Shown: positions 24,518 to 37,700 of the stretch, piece by piece
How positions within the stretch are numbered: position 1 is the first letter of the stretch
Layout of the letters: each line of letters opens with the position of its first letter
Assembly (NCBI RefSeq): GCF_932526225.1
Contig: NC_064048.1
Span: 705,340 to 769,339, forward strand
Source of the DNA: Nematostella vectensis
Lineage: Eukaryota > Cnidaria > Anthozoa > Actiniaria > Edwardsiidae
Direction: 5' to 3'
DNA length: 64,000 bases
The notes under the pieces: generated by a model
The model's input: the letters and a program-made list of their open reading frames with translations, nothing else
What the model was told of the DNA's origin: nothing
The model's database searches: none
Translations under genes and position numbers: made by a program

Positions 24518-27500
24518 TTGCGATTGTTGGTCATATTGTTGTTGTTGCTGCTGCTGCGACTGTTGTTGTTCTTGCTGCTGCTGTTGCTCCTGCAATTGTT
24601 GGCCTTGTTGTTGAGACCACTGCTGAGTAGCTACGACAGTCGGTCGAGCTTGCTGCTGGTTGTTCGAATCACTTGGTAGCTGTTGCTGGTTAAGAGTAGC
24701 TGAGGGTGCCGTCGGTCGAAGAGGCGGGAAAGGTGTCTCTGTTATATTCACTGAGAAGCGCTCGCTGCTCTCCTGATGATTCACCCCACTAGAAGAGAGC
24801 GTGGGATATTGAGAATAAAGCGGAGCCTGTTCTTGATTTTGATTATATTGCTGAGACTGAAGCTGGCTGTTTGTTTGCTGTTGTTCTGGTTGCTGCTGCT
24901 GTTGTCCACCTGGTTGTCGATTTTGTTGGCTATCCTGTTGCTGCTGTTGGTTTCCTTGGTTATACTGTTGATTATTTTCCTGTTGTTGTTGTTGTTGTTG
25001 TTGTTGTTGCTGTTGTCCAGAGTTAGGGGCCTGGGTAGGTCGTGGTTGACCAGCATCTACCGGAGTGTCAGTGATATGTAGAGAATATCTGTCACTACTC
25101 TCAGATCTGTCTAATAACTGCTGTTTGTATGTTCCATCTATTTGTTGCTGTTGTTGTTGTGTGGGTTGTGTCTGTTGTTGCTGTGATAAATACGAATAAG
25201 TAGTCCGTTCAGCCTGGGCTGATTGCGTCACATGTTGCCATGGTGATACAGTCGTCCCTAGCACGCCATCCCTCCCTACCCCGGTCAAGTCTTGGGTTGG
25301 TTCCGTCACGAGGTTTTCATTGCCTGGCTGTTTGCTATGGTCGTTTACCGCCATTTTTATCAATTCCTCCTGGAGTCGCTTTGCATTCACCTCGACTTTA
25401 TTAGAATCATCATCTTGATGTCCCTGCCGCTGCTGTTGCTGTGGTGGTTCATTTTGTTGTCTAGCTTGCTGCCGCTGTTGTTGCTTATCTTGTTGTTGTT
25501 GCTGCATTTGCAGTTGTTCCAGCTGGTCTCCTCTCACAAGATTTTCCTCTGATTGATTGGCATCTGTCATTTCCTGTTGCGATGGCAACGGCAGTGTGTC
25601 TGTTGGTTTGTATGCATAGTAACTCGGTGGCCGGGGCACCGAGTCTTTCTTGAGTTTCATGACAGGAATTCTGGTCATAGCAAACCCAGCTTTGTATGCT
25701 CTAGGGGCCTGAAATCTTTGAAGCTTCAATTCACCTTGATGCTTTGATAGTGCTTGCTTTTGTTTCAACAGTCTGTTTCCTTTTATTTGCTCTTTCTGTA
25801 GTTCTCTTAGCCGTTGCTGATCTACAAGTGAATCAGGCTTAAGCACTACTGCCTTTCGCTGCCCCTTCATCTGGACATAGCTTAACTGCTTGTGCAAGTC
25901 ATTCAACTTTTCTTGCTGTTTTTCCCTGAGTACTTTCTCGTTCACTTTATTCACAAGTGACCCAACCTGATTCAGGTAAAACACCATACCATTCTTCAGC
26001 ATGTCAATAACACTACTCTTAGCAACAGGGGGGTCCATTCTGTTGTTACTAGGCACCCCTGCTATATGCGTTTTAGAATAAATTCTGGTATTATTCCCGG
26101 CTTTCTGAAGCGGAATTGGTGGAGGTTTTATTTTTTCAATTCCATTCCTAGCTAACTGCCCCCATTTTCCGTTTCTTTGGTCAGCCGCGTTATTGCGCTG
26201 TATACTGTGATATGTATTCTTAGCGCTAGGTATCGAAGCCTTGGCAGCACCCTTGTGGGACCAATCTCTAAAGTGCCGTCGATACGGGAGCATACTCATA
26301 GGTATTGACCTCGGGTAGGGTGTATACCAACTTTTAACCAATGGTCTCAAATTATTCCCAGTCCCAGTGAACTTCTTTTGAATTCCACGCTGTAAAAACC
26401 TCCCATAAGCATAAGCTTTCGCAGATCCATACAAACGCCTTCCGAAACGGTGCGAGGGTATCGGTTTACCGAACTGGTCTACGTACACTCTTCGGTAAGG
26501 CCCGAAGCTGCCCCGATAAGAAACTGGTAATCTTCCAGCATACATATTGTTCGGGGGCTTTCGGAACGGTCTAGAAATGCTTGGGAATAGATAGGCTTTG
26601 CTGATCGTTGTACCCTTTAGTGGCCCTCGCCAATTGTTTGGCTGTTCGACTTGGGGATAAAAAAAATGCTCCTTGTTTTGCTGATGCCTTAACGGGGCAC
26701 GGAGGTGGTCATGTGAAGGCCGTGCTCGCCCTACCAACCTTGCAACTGGCCGGTATAGTGGCTTAACAACCTGCAGAGGTATTACCTGTGCAGTATTCAA
26801 TGCAATGATGGGTCTTTTTATAAAAATATTGGTATTTTGGTCCAAGTTTCCGGCTCCTCTAGAATTATCGGTCTCCTGGTAGCCCCTGGCGATCTGGGCA
26901 CCAGTGGATTTCTGGGAAGCACGGCTGTGAGCTCCTTTGGCATTGTGGGTATTAATTCCCTTGGCTTTACCATTTGCTTTCTGAGTAAGTTGAACGTTGT
27001 GTCCCTTTGCACTCTTAGTATTGTGAATATTGTTTCCCTTTGTATTCTGGGTATTCTGAATATTGGTTAACTTTGCATTCTGGGTATTTTGAATGTTTGC
27101 ATTCTGGGTATTTTGAACATTTTTCGTCTTTCCAATCTGGGTATCTTCATCGTCTCCATCGTTACTTAAATACTTCGCAACTTTTCTTAGAATTTTGAAG
27201 TCGCTTTTGTACGAGTCGTCAGAGCGCCGTTTGTGCTTGCCTAAAAAATGAAAGACATTAAGTTTCAGATTTCCATAAACCAATGTTTTTTTTTATTAAT
27301 ATGATAGTCATTTCTGATACTACATAAGTCCCTAGACGCCATAGTTCTTTTTAAAGTAATAAGCAAGTGATAAAAAAAAAAATTTGGTCATTCTAATGTG
27401 ATGCCATGACTTGGCCACAGTCATGACGGTGTATGAGAATCGAGAACACCATATCGAGGCAAGAATAACTTTAAACCAAGTTCTCATCACTTTATTTTAT

Positions 27501-27632
27501 GTTTCCTTTTATTCTTGGAAGATTCCAGGCAAAACATTGTTTTTAATACTGAATTTGTACTGTCTCACCTGCCGCCTGACAGACGAGGAGCAGAACAATG
27601 AAGCAAGCGAGACAGGTGACCGTCCTCAGCAT
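23354..27632 (-). CDS. secreted poly-Gln-rich basic protein, two exons
   Basis: Exon 1, 27569-27632, encodes a signal peptide (MLRTVTCLACFIVLLLVCQAA) and ends at GTGAGA in phase 1. Exon 2, 23354-27240, follows a CATTTTTTAG acceptor and stays open for 3887 nt. Together they give 1316 residues. Regions in order: Asn/Thr/Gln repeats with KTKNVQNTQNAN-like motifs (about 55-105); an Arg/Tyr/Pro-rich basic part; a Lys/Glu/Gln helix that may form a coiled coil near 450-520; interrupted poly-Gln tracts from about 600 and densely at 710-960; a Ser/Thr/Pro/Tyr-rich part; and a Lys/Arg cluster in the last 25 residues. Gln is encoded by mixed CAA and CAG, so the tracts are not a pure triplet expansion. 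No catalytic domain or known family is recognised. A structural, adhesive or mucus-type secretion is possible but not shown. Confidence 0.85.
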
Positions 27633-28130
27633 CTCTACGCCTTCACATAGTATCTACAAATAAGCGATGGTCAATAACTTATCTCTACGCCTTCACATAG
27701 TATCTACAAATAAGCGATGGCCAATAACTTATCTCTACGCCTTCACATAGTATCTACAAATAAGCGATGGTCAATAACTTATCTCTACGCCTTCACATAG
27801 TATCTACAAATAAGCGATGGTCAATAGCTTATCTCTACGCCTTCACATAGTATCTACAAATAAGCGATGGTCAATAACTTATCTCTACGCCTTCACATAG
27901 TATCTACAAAAAAGCGATGGTCAATAACTTATCTCTACGCCTTCACATAGTATCTACAAATAAGCGATGGTCAATAACTTATCTCTACGCCTTCACATAG
28001 TATCTACAAATAAGCGGTGGTCAATAACTTATCTCTACGCCTTCACATAGTATCTACAAATAAGCGATGGTCAATAACTTATCTCTACGCCTTCACATAG
28101 TATCTACAAATAAGCGATTGTCAATAACTT
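27631..28130 (-). repeat. 50-bp array, exactly 10 copies, abutting a start codon
   Basis: Copies begin at 27631, 27681 and every 50 bp to 28081. The first two bases of copy 1 (27631-27632) are part of the ATG of the poly-Gln gene, so the array is the immediate 5' leader or promoter of that gene. Copies are nearly identical. On the minus strand each contains ATGTGA, an ATG followed at once by a stop. Confidence 0.95.
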
Positions 28131-28323
28131 ATCAGTTAAGGGGGTTGGATAAAGAGTTGAATGGAGCATATAAGGGTGTTTCAGTGACCCTTATAAGAAA
28201 ATTGTTTTTTATCCCTTATTTTTTGGAAACCGACAAGGCAGGAAGAGTATAAGCGTATTGAACTCCTCCTCATCCTCGGGGACCCAGGGCATCGCGGAAA
28301 CCAGAAGCGGTCTCACGCGCAAA

Positions 28324-28480
28324 TACGACAGAAAGACCGAAAAAGAAGTCTGATGGAAGAAAGACGGAAAAAGGGGTCTTTGGCAGAAGAAAGACGGAAA
28401 AAGAGGTCTTTGACGGAAGAAAGACGGAAAAAGAGGTCTTTGACGGAAGGAAGACGGAAAGAGGGGTCTTTTTCCGTTTT
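28324..28480. repeat. 30-bp repeat, about 5 copies
   Basis: Unit GAAAGACGGAAAAAGAGGTC followed by TTTGACGGAA. The last copy runs into an inverted TCTTTTTCCGTTTTC, giving a hairpin. Confidence 0.85.
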
Positions 28481-28568
28481 CTTTCGTATTCGCTTATACT
28501 CCCGCTTCGGGTCTCCGCGTCACCATAGGTCGCCGAGCCCTCTACGGTTCGGTTTTAGTTAAAGCAAA

Positions 28569-28662
28569 CTATCAAAGACAATTCTAACAGGGTTTTTTTT
28601 TTTATCAAAGACAATTCTAACAGGGTTTTTTGTTATCAAAGACAACTCTACCAGGTTTTTTT
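28569..28662. repeat. three short direct repeats
   Basis: ATCAAAGACAATTCTAACAG plus a T-run occurs three times with small changes. Confidence 0.8.
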
Positions 28663-31600
28663 TTCTAAAACACAAAACAACCTAAAAGCGTTTATAAGCG
28701 TAGGACAGCTTTCTACGATTAAATTTGCCGAAGAACTATGTACTGATGAAGCATCTATTATATCAACCAGACTTACGAATTGCATTTTTCCTTAATTAAG
28801 TAACAAAACACAGAAAATGAATTAAAAGAAAAATACCAATTAGAGGAGTCAAAAGAAATAATATTTTGACGAAAAGGCAGTTCCCTGCAGGTAGAAAGAT
28901 CAAATGTCAAAATGAAGCATCGATATTTAATGACTTTACGCTAGGACAGATAGCGGCTTCTAAAGGATTAAGATATCCATATGGAAAGCGGGATTTTATA
29001 GGAGAATCCTAAGTTGTATAGGTTAGTGATAATTGTAGCTTTGCAGCGGCTTGTGGCGAGTTTTAATAGATATGAAAATATCACACAACAACTACGGGTA
29101 AAACAAGCTATAGATACAACCCCGAGAATAATAAATACACGGGGACCTTAAAACAGGACACACAACAAAAATAATACCACACGGTAGAGTAAATACCTTC
29201 TAGCCCATAACTTCAGGCAACTACTCCGTCGCTACGATTTTTCGCGGATTCTTCAGACGCGAATAGCCGATGGCAACACGCTACATTCCACGGAGAACTC
29301 CGCTGTGTTGTCACGTGATAGACTCATGCATTATTCATTATGGTCGCAGTCGATGCGACTACCTGTTGGTTAGCATTCTTAGTAGCTCATGCGTTTGCAA
29401 AGATCGGTTTCGCCCTCATAAAACCCTAGGAAATGACAAGTTCCTACAATACATTTCTGCGCGTACTGTTAGCATTGGTGACAAGTTAAATTAACAAATG
29501 GTGCAAGAAGTCAGCTCGCACAAGCCGAGGCTTTCGTCGCTTTCAGTTTTTTTCAGAGGCTTGCGTCTTTGGTTACATTTTCCTTAATTTAGTTAATGTA
29601 TATCACTTGGATATAGAATCACTTGTTTTATTTCATATTTTTTTTCCGTAAAGGTCAAGATACGAATACAGCTTTTGGATTGTTGTATAGAGAGTACCAC
29701 TACAAGCGAACACTGTCCGAAAAATCATACCATTAAGTACGAATACTAAGAGGTCACCTCTATTGGACAATTGGTATTTTCCGACAGTGCCGAATAGCGT
29801 ATGCGCATGCGCGTGTTTTTGCGAAAACAAACAAAATCTCAGTGTTGAATCGTTCGAAAAAGCCTGACTTCGGTCGCTGTTTTGACAAACTGTACAGGAT
29901 TAAAACCATACTGTACAAAAGATGACAGATTTGCTTGATATAAGGGAGTCAAAACGAAAATTATTGCCTTAGCTTTGCGCTAGTTTTTTTAGCATTCGCC
30001 AAAATGTGACGGTTCGCCGGTAAAAAGCCGCCTTTTTAAAACAAAAAGGCTGGTTTAACCGCGAGGTACTGTAATTAGTCTTGCGTTTTCAGCAATGGCT
30101 ATCTTCCCGCATTTCACCGCCATTCTTACATTGCGCGGGGTACGTTGACGTTGATGTTGTGAATCTAACAAACGTTCGCTTAACAACTCAATCCTCCGCG
30201 CAACGCAACAATGGCGAAGCCAGCAAAGTTTTTATTCGATCGGGGAATATGCTTATAAAAAAAATACGTAATTGTGTATTCGGAAATGACTGTTTTCGCC
30301 AATCAGCGTGCTCCGTTCGACAGCGTACGGAGAATATGAAAAAATGTAGGCCTTTCCTGCCAGCTTTCCTCCCCCCCCCCCCCCCCCCCTTTCCACAGGA
30401 ATCCCGAAAACAGTAATTTTCGAATAAGTAAACTGGCAGAGCCGGGAAGCCGGCGGGAACTTGAAGAAATGTAATACAAAGAATTATGTCGATAGCTTTC
30501 CCAAATAAGCCAATGTAAAAAGACGCTTTCCCACACTTGGTATGTCGCTAGGAGGATAATATGGCGACTGCTAGTAGATGTAGAGCAGTGGCGACTGCCA
30601 CAAGTCTAGGCTGGCATTGACTTTAACTACAAAATAATGTAGACCGGAGTAACAAATCAATAAAGATTAGTTTTCTGAGTGATATATATTGACAACACTT
30701 AAGATCAGTTAGCACAATTATCATTAGCGCCATCGGAGAGCACCTTGTAAACAGTGCTCAAATCCCTAGCGATGCCTCGCTCGATTGATCACAAGACAAA
30801 GTAAATGTCGGTGAACCTCAGAGCAGCACTAGCGAACAGGGTGGTCAAACAATGGCAGGTTTGCTGCACTAGAGGTGTTAACTAATCATTCGCTAACAAT
30901 TGTTTATTACTTTTTGCAATAAATAATTATTTCCATTGTGATCGCAGATAGTAGTACTTGATCACCAATTCATGAAATGGTACCAAGCGATATCAACTGT
31001 TATCATTACTCATTGGTAATCAATGTGTACGCTGGGAAGATAGAGAGGTGGACACTAGAAAACCACCCGTTTAATCATTCACACTGAACAGTTTATTAAG
31101 CATACATAAAATTGGAATCACGACACAGACAAGTCCATTTCTAAAGATTTCCAATCTGACAATCAGATATGCCCTTTTCAAATGTTATAATCCTGGTTTA
31201 GAACACGCTACGATCACTTGCTGTGTTTATACTCTTGTGTTCATCATATGTTCACTGATACACAGCATCACTACAGCGTCAGTGATTTCCTGTCTAACCT
31301 GTTTCAAATCACGTTTTCATCCTGTCTAACCTCTTGTCAATCACGTGTTTATCATTTGTACTGATAATGATACTAATGTATCACTACAACAACAATTATT
31401 TCTTGTTTAACCATTTTGAAGCCAAGTGTTCATTCTTGTTTAACCTGTTTTTTTATCACGTGCTCGCCACATGCAATCGCCACACCACTAAATGGCTACA
31501 CTACACAGACACGAGGAAGACCAGACACGGGTATCGTGAGGCCAGAAGTACCATAACCATTTACGTCTACCGTTTGCTGTTGTTTAAGAACACGTCACGT

Positions 31601-31969
31601 GAAGTGCACGTGAATAACTCAGAGGGCGGCGTGTGCTGCGACCGAAGACGCACTCTTCTGAAAGGAAATAATATGCACCACGTAAGCGGACGTGAAAGAT
31701 ACACAACGAAGCAACTCCCTGTTGTGAAAAAGAAAAGGACTGGAGAGGGGCGGAGGGGGGGGGGGGGGGGGGGTGGCCAAATGATATTCTTCCCTGGTAT
31801 GGCTGTTCATGATATTGTGCGATCCTGGAGTTCAGCAAGGAAATAAAAAAACTACTGACACTGACGTTACTTGTGGCGCATCATTGTTGCGTTGCGCGTT
31901 GTGCATTGATGTTGCTTATTTATGACGCGCCACAACTTGTTGCACGCTGATTTTTTAAGACTTTTAGAA
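28663..31969. other. non-coding stretch, no gene supported
   Basis: Homopolymer runs of C (30369-30389) and G (31756-31773) create spurious proline or glycine frames. Several AT-rich stretches and CACGTG motifs near 31440-31610 are present. No exon with splice support was found. The 3' part is upstream of the candidate exon at 31970. Confidence 0.4.
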
Positions 31970-32135
31970 ATGGCGGCCGCTGTTGCACAACAAAAGCACT
32001 CAGTGTTTTACTCTGTTGATCGATTCAATCTTATAGCTATAGCTTTCCCGAGTCGGCGAATAGAAATGAGCGCTTTCTCACTCCTGGCATTTTGTGATAA
32101 AATTCCTGCTGACAGAGACGTTCTAAATACAGTAG
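31970..32135 (+). CDS. candidate first coding exon of an unidentified plus-strand gene
   Basis: The ATG sits in a favourable context (AGAAATGGCG). The frame reads MAAAVAQQKHSVFYSVDRFN, then a mixed, non-repetitive sequence ending DRDVLNTV, and reaches a GTAG|GTGAGA donor at 32135 in phase 1. Mixed composition with Trp-free but Phe/Cys/Arg-containing sequence looks coding. The same donor region is copied twice more just downstream, the pattern seen at verified exon junctions in this window, which adds indirect support. No downstream exon could be located before the catalase gene, and the family is not recognised. Confidence 0.4.
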
Positions 32136-32269
32136 GTGAGATAAATCAAAGGCGATAAAATTCCTGCTGACAGAGACGTTCTAAATACAGTAGGTGAGAT
32201 AGATCAAAGGCGATAAAATTCCTCCTGACAGAGACGTTCTAAATACAGTAGGTGAGATAGATCAAAGGC
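32096..32269 (+). repeat. three tandem 58-bp copies across a 5' splice site
   Basis: Copies at 32096, 32154 and 32212, each with TTCTAAATACAGTAGGTGAG. Copy 1 contains the end of the candidate exon and its donor. A looser two-copy repeat with GATCAAAGGCGGGA follows at about 32262-32400. Confidence 0.9.
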
Positions 32270-32624
32270 GGGAATGTATGCTAAGTAAATTGCTAATTCT
32301 TGCAAGTTTTCATAGAGACAGTGTGTGATTGGATAAGATGGATCAAAGGCGGGATTGTATATGGCTACGTAATTTGCTTATACTTGCAATAGGTTTTCAT
32401 GCCTATTACTTCAATCTGGAAATCAAAGTCAGCCTATAATCATTAATGTAATTATCTTTTTTAATCATCGTGTTTTGACGTCAATTCTGCGAGTAACGCG
32501 AGTAGTCCAGCAGTCCAGAGTGTGAGGCAAAGCAAACGAAAGGTGAACTGTAATAACCATCAAACTACAAGAATTTCGGCCCTAAACCATCAAAAAGATA
32601 ATAAAGCCTTTTGTCAAGTCCCAA

Positions 32625-33998
32625 GGCTCTGAATCACACTTTCATTTGAAATTACAAGTTGAAAGTGCTCTGAATCACACACTTTCATTTGAAATTACAA
32701 GTTCAAAGAGCTCTGAATCACACACTTTCATTTGAAATTACAAGTTCAAAGAGCTCTGAATCACACACTTTCATTTAAAATTACAAGTTCAAAGTGCTCT
32801 GAATCACACACTTTCATTTGAAATTACAAGTTGAAAGTGCTCTGAATCACACACTTTCATTTGAAATTACAAGTTCAAAGAGCTCTGAATCACACACTTT
32901 CATTTTAAATTACAAGTTCAAAGTGCTCTGAATCACACACTTTCATTTGAAATTACAAGATAAAAGTGCTCTGAATCAAACACTTTCATTTGAAATTACA
33001 AGTTCAAAGAGCTCTGAATCACACACTTTCATTTGTAATTACAAGTTAAAAGTGCTCTGAATCACACACTTTCATTTGAAATTACAAGATAAAAGTGCTC
33101 TGAATCACACACTTTCATTTGAAATTACAAGTTCAAAGAGCTCTGAATCACACACTTTCATTTGAAATTACAAGTTCAAAGTGCTCTGAATCACACCCTT
33201 TCATTTGAAATTACAAGTTCAAAGTGCTCTGAATCACACCCTTTCATTTGAAATTACAAGTTCAAAGTGCTCTGAATCACACACTTTCATTTAAAATTAC
33301 AAGTTCAAAGAGCTCTGAATCACACACTTTCATTTGAAATTACAAGTTGAAAGTGCTCTGAATCACACTTTCATTTGAAATTACAAGTTGAAAGTGCTCT
33401 GAATCACACACTTTCATTTGAAATTACAAGTTCAAAGAGCTCTGAATCACACACTTTCATTTGAAATTACAAGATAAAAGTGCTCTGAATCACACCCTTT
33501 CATTTGAAATTACAAGTTCAAAGTGCTCTGAATCACACCCTTTCATTTGAAATTACAAGTTCAAAGTGCTCTGAATCACACACTTTCATTTGAAATAACA
33601 AGTTAAAAGTGCTCTGAATCACACACTTTCATTTGAAATTGCAAGTTAAAAGTGCTCTGAATCACACACTTTCATTTGAAATTACAAGTTAAAAGTGCTC
33701 TGAATCACACACTTTCATTTGAAATTACAAGTTAAAAGTGCTCTGAATCACACACTTTCATTTGAAATTACAAGTTAAAAGAGCTCTGAATCACACACTT
33801 TCATTTGAAATTACAAGATAAAAGTGCTCTGAATCGCACTTTCATTTGAAAAATACCAGTTAAAATTGCTCTAAATCACACTCTTTCATTTGAAATTACA
33901 AGTTAAAAGTGCTCTGAATCACACTTTTATTTGAAATTACAAGTTAAAAGTGCTCTGAATCACGCTTTCATTTGAAATTACAAGTTAAAAGTGCTCTT
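32625..33998. repeat. 43-bp minisatellite array, about 32 copies
   Basis: Unit CTCTGAATCACACACTTTCA followed by TTTGAAATTACAAGTTCAAA and GTG or GAG. The right end (33830-33998) is more diverged. No exon junction from which it could derive is visible on either side. Confidence 0.95.
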
Positions 33999-33999
33999 C

Positions 34000-34550
34000 C
34001 GAAGCTAAAGTATGGATAAGACCACATCGACATGGAGGAAATAGGAAAGGCAGTACTGAAGTCGATAAATTCAATTCCATTTTACTGTCAAACGGCAAAT
34101 GGTAAGACAGAACGAATGTCGAATAAAAAGTGGAACAAAAAGATGGCAGTGGGTTTGAGCACGAAGCGAACGGTTACATTGAAAGTGGCAGGGTGAACCT
34201 TAGATTCTCTTCGCTCGACAACAGAAACTTTGGCACGGATAAATTGGAAAGTGGAAAAGTGGGTTTGAGAAATACAAGGGTGATATCAAGCGATAAGGTA
34301 CACTTGCGTCCACGTGAAAACTGACCGTAACAGTGGTGAATAAGTATTGTATGATTGATACACCGTTTGCCGGCATTTACAGCTAATGGCGTGTAACTTC
34401 GACTGCTTGCAAGCGTTTATAATAAGGTCCAGGGTTAGCGCAAGTGCCTCTATTCATAGCAACTATTAAAATACCATCAAGGAACAATTCTCGAGAAATC
34501 TATCCGTGCTTCTAAAGGTTACTTTAAAAGTACATCTGAAGATAGTAAAA
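34000..34550. other. non-coding stretch beyond the catalase 3' end
   Basis: Nothing recognised. An extra short catalase exon encoding a longer C-terminus could lie here, but no acceptor-plus-stop combination matching the family was found. Confidence 0.35.
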
Positions 34551-34552
34551 TC

Positions 34553-34558
34553 TTTATT
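34553..34558 (-). terminator. poly(A) signal AATAAA of the catalase gene
   Basis: TTTATT on the plus strand, AATAAA on the minus strand, about 180 nt past the TAA at 34734. The spacing suits a terminal exon ending at that stop. Confidence 0.5.
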
Positions 34559-34733
34559 TTGTAATAAAAAATTGCGGTACTAGCTTCTAAACTCACAATT
34601 GATTAATTTAATAATCATACATTTGTATACCCCCATCTATAAAGCTCCTGCCACCCCCCCCCTTCCCCCACAAACACAAATACCCGCCTGTCTCTTATGT
34701 CTTATTATTATCCACTTACTTGACGTCTTATTA

Positions 34734-37700
34734 TTATCCACTTACTTGATGTTTTTGCAGCTCTCGCGCAATTCCATTTCCGAAGTCTGGGTGAACCTTA
34801 GTGAATTGTTGCACCTGGAATAAAGAGGGAGATAGTTTAGAGCAGATACTGGGGGGTTATTGGATGAATTAGCCCTTTAACTTTATCAAACAGTCTGATT
34901 GTTACCAATCTTGAAGAAATAATTACTGCAGACCTGTGCTTCATTGTAAGACGCTCAGCATTACCCCAGCCCCTCCCCCTTCACGCAAAATGTAAATAAA
35001 ACAGTATCAATAACAACAACAACAATAACAATTATAATGACGCTGATATCAATAATAATAACTATAAATAATAATGATAATAATAACGATTATGGTGACG
35101 ATGACAATGATAATAAAGATTATTATACTAGATAAAGGATTCACTTACGCATCGTTTTTGGATAAAGTCCTTGGCGTCCTTCACGTGGCCAGCGATGTTC
35201 TTTACTAGCCGCATGCGCTCTTCATCATTTAACACTTTAGTCCAAAAGGTCGTCACCTGAAGATGGGGAAAAATTGGATGGACTCCTCAAAAGAAAGGTG
35301 ACGGGAGAAGGAAGGGTTCTGTGGCACCACGAAGAGGGATTTGAATGGCAGAAGGGAAGGGAAGGGGAAAGGGGGAGGGGTATCACCCTTGGGGTGGTCA
35401 GAGGAAAACAGAAATCTTTTAAGAGTTGGGGAAAGGATCTAAGAAGCCTAGAGGAGTAGAATTTAGGTGCGTGTAAGGGTTACTATATCATATACTCATA
35501 GAAGCCTTGTCCAATAATCAGATTTTATAAATCTTCACAAGATGTCTATAATTGCGCTGAAAGCCCCTGCCCACTATCCCCTTACCCCTCAGCAAATCCT
35601 GGCTATGCACATGGATAGATAAATTAAACTCTTGGGTAAGGTGCAACTTGGGAAAATCCTATCCCCATACACGATGCGTCAGCAATGATGGTACTATTTT
35701 AACATGCTTCATCTTGTGGTCAACCAAGCCATCCTAGACACAATTAGCACCTCTTGCATTGGGTTTGAGAAACATTATTAGGTATGTAGATAGGTGTAAC
35801 CATACTTGGGTAAAATTGTCATCATCAGCACTGTTGTAGCGGGCGCAGTCCCCAGAAACCTGGGCAAACATAATAAAAGGTTAAAAATTGCGTTATGCAT
35901 CAGAAAAAGGCCAGCCATGACGTCATTTTACACGCCCTAAAGGATCTATACATCTACCATATTCAAGCTATTCTACTTGTGCAATCGACTGTTCAATTTG
36001 CATGAGGATTGTTGAAGTTTTCTTGCGGACAGACTGTAGATGGTTAAGTTTCCTTGAGAATAAACTGTTAAATTTCCAAGCTTTATAGGAAGCCAGTCAA
36101 GACACCACATTATGCTTTCACAAGAGTTCTCAATAACCAAAGGGGTCCCAGTAGTCTTGTTTTCTGCTCCAATTGGTGACTTCCAATATTTAATTGTTCA
36201 TGTCCAAGAAGGGGAAGGGGACGCATATATGGGAAGGCACTTGTTTGTTCAAATCTGTCAACGACAAGTAAACATTTTCCCAGAACCATATTTTGTTACT
36301 GCATGTGCTTCTAACATGCATTCCTCCTCATCTTTGAAGTCCATTGAGGGCATTTAGGCAGGGCGCTTATTCGGGTGTGTGCTTATTCCTATTTTCCTTC
36401 TAATGTGAGGCACTTATTCAAGCAATTAAAGTACTCATAAAACCTCACTACATTTACGCACAGTGAATTGAGAAGGGGAGTACTTGGCCACATCATCCAT
36501 GGGGCCCGAGAAGCTGTTGGGGAAGTAGTTAGGGGCACCTTCTAAAGAAAAGGGAATAAAGTATTTTAGTGAATGTTTGTTGTTTTGCAAATTGCAATAA
36601 ATGTAACTCCCCTTTTCACAACTATGATCTATGAATTGTTGTTGAGTTTCAAGATTGAGTTGCATTGCCCTGATTGTTTAATGTCTGGGGTCTATCCCAC
36701 TAGAGTTCATTACCCTGATTGTCAAATGTCTGGGGTCCATCCCACTGGAGTTCATTACCCTGATTGTCAAATGTCTGGGGTCTATCCCACTGGAGTTTAT
36801 TACCCTGATTGTCAAATGCCGGGGTCTATCCCACTAGAGTCCATTACCCTGATTGTCAAATGTCTGGGGTCTATCCCACTAGAGTTCATTACGACCCTGA
36901 TTGTCAAATGTCTGGGGTCCATCCCACTAGAGTTCATTACCCTGATTGTCAAATGTCTGGGGTCTATCCCACTAGAGTTTATTACCCTGATTGTCAAATG
37001 TCTGGGGTCCATCCCACTAGAGTTCATTACCCTGATTGTCAAATGTCTGGGGTCTATCCCACTAGAGTTTATTACCCTGATTGTCAAATGTCTGGGGTCT
37101 ATCCCACTATAGTTCATTACCCTGATTGTCAAATGTCTGGGGTCTATCCCACTAGAGTTCATTACCCTGATTGTCAAATGTCTGGGGTCCATCCCACTAG
37201 AGTTCATTACCCTGATTGTCAAATGTCTGGGGTCTATCCCACTAGAGTTTATTACCCTGATTGTCAAATGTCTGGGGTCCATCCCACTAGAGTTCATTAC
37301 CCTGATTGTCAAATGTCTGGGGTCCATCCCACTATAGTCCATTACCCTGATTGTCAAATGTCTGGGCCCATCCCACTAGAGTCCATTACCCTGATTGTCA
37401 AATGTCGGGGTCCATCCCACTAGAGTTCATTACCCTGATTGTCGAATGTCTGGGGTCTATCCCACTAGAGTTTATTACCCTGATTGTCAAATGTCTGGGT
37501 CCATCCCACTAGAGTTCATTACCCTGATTGTCAAATGTCTGGGCCCATCCCACTAGAGTCCATTACCCTGATTGTCAAATGTCGGGGTCCATCCCACTAG
37601 AGTTCATTACCCTGATTGTCAAATGTCTGGGGTCTATCCCACTAGAGTTCATTACCCTGATTGTCAAATGTCTGGGGTCTATCCCACCAGAGTTCATTAC

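Noticed and set aside
24199-25081. Poly-Leu and poly-Asn frames overlapping the poly-Gln gene
   Set aside because: Out-of-frame or antisense readings of CAA/CAG tracts.
30303-31846. Gly- or Pro-rich frames around G and C runs
   Set aside because: Open only through homopolymer runs; no splice or start support.
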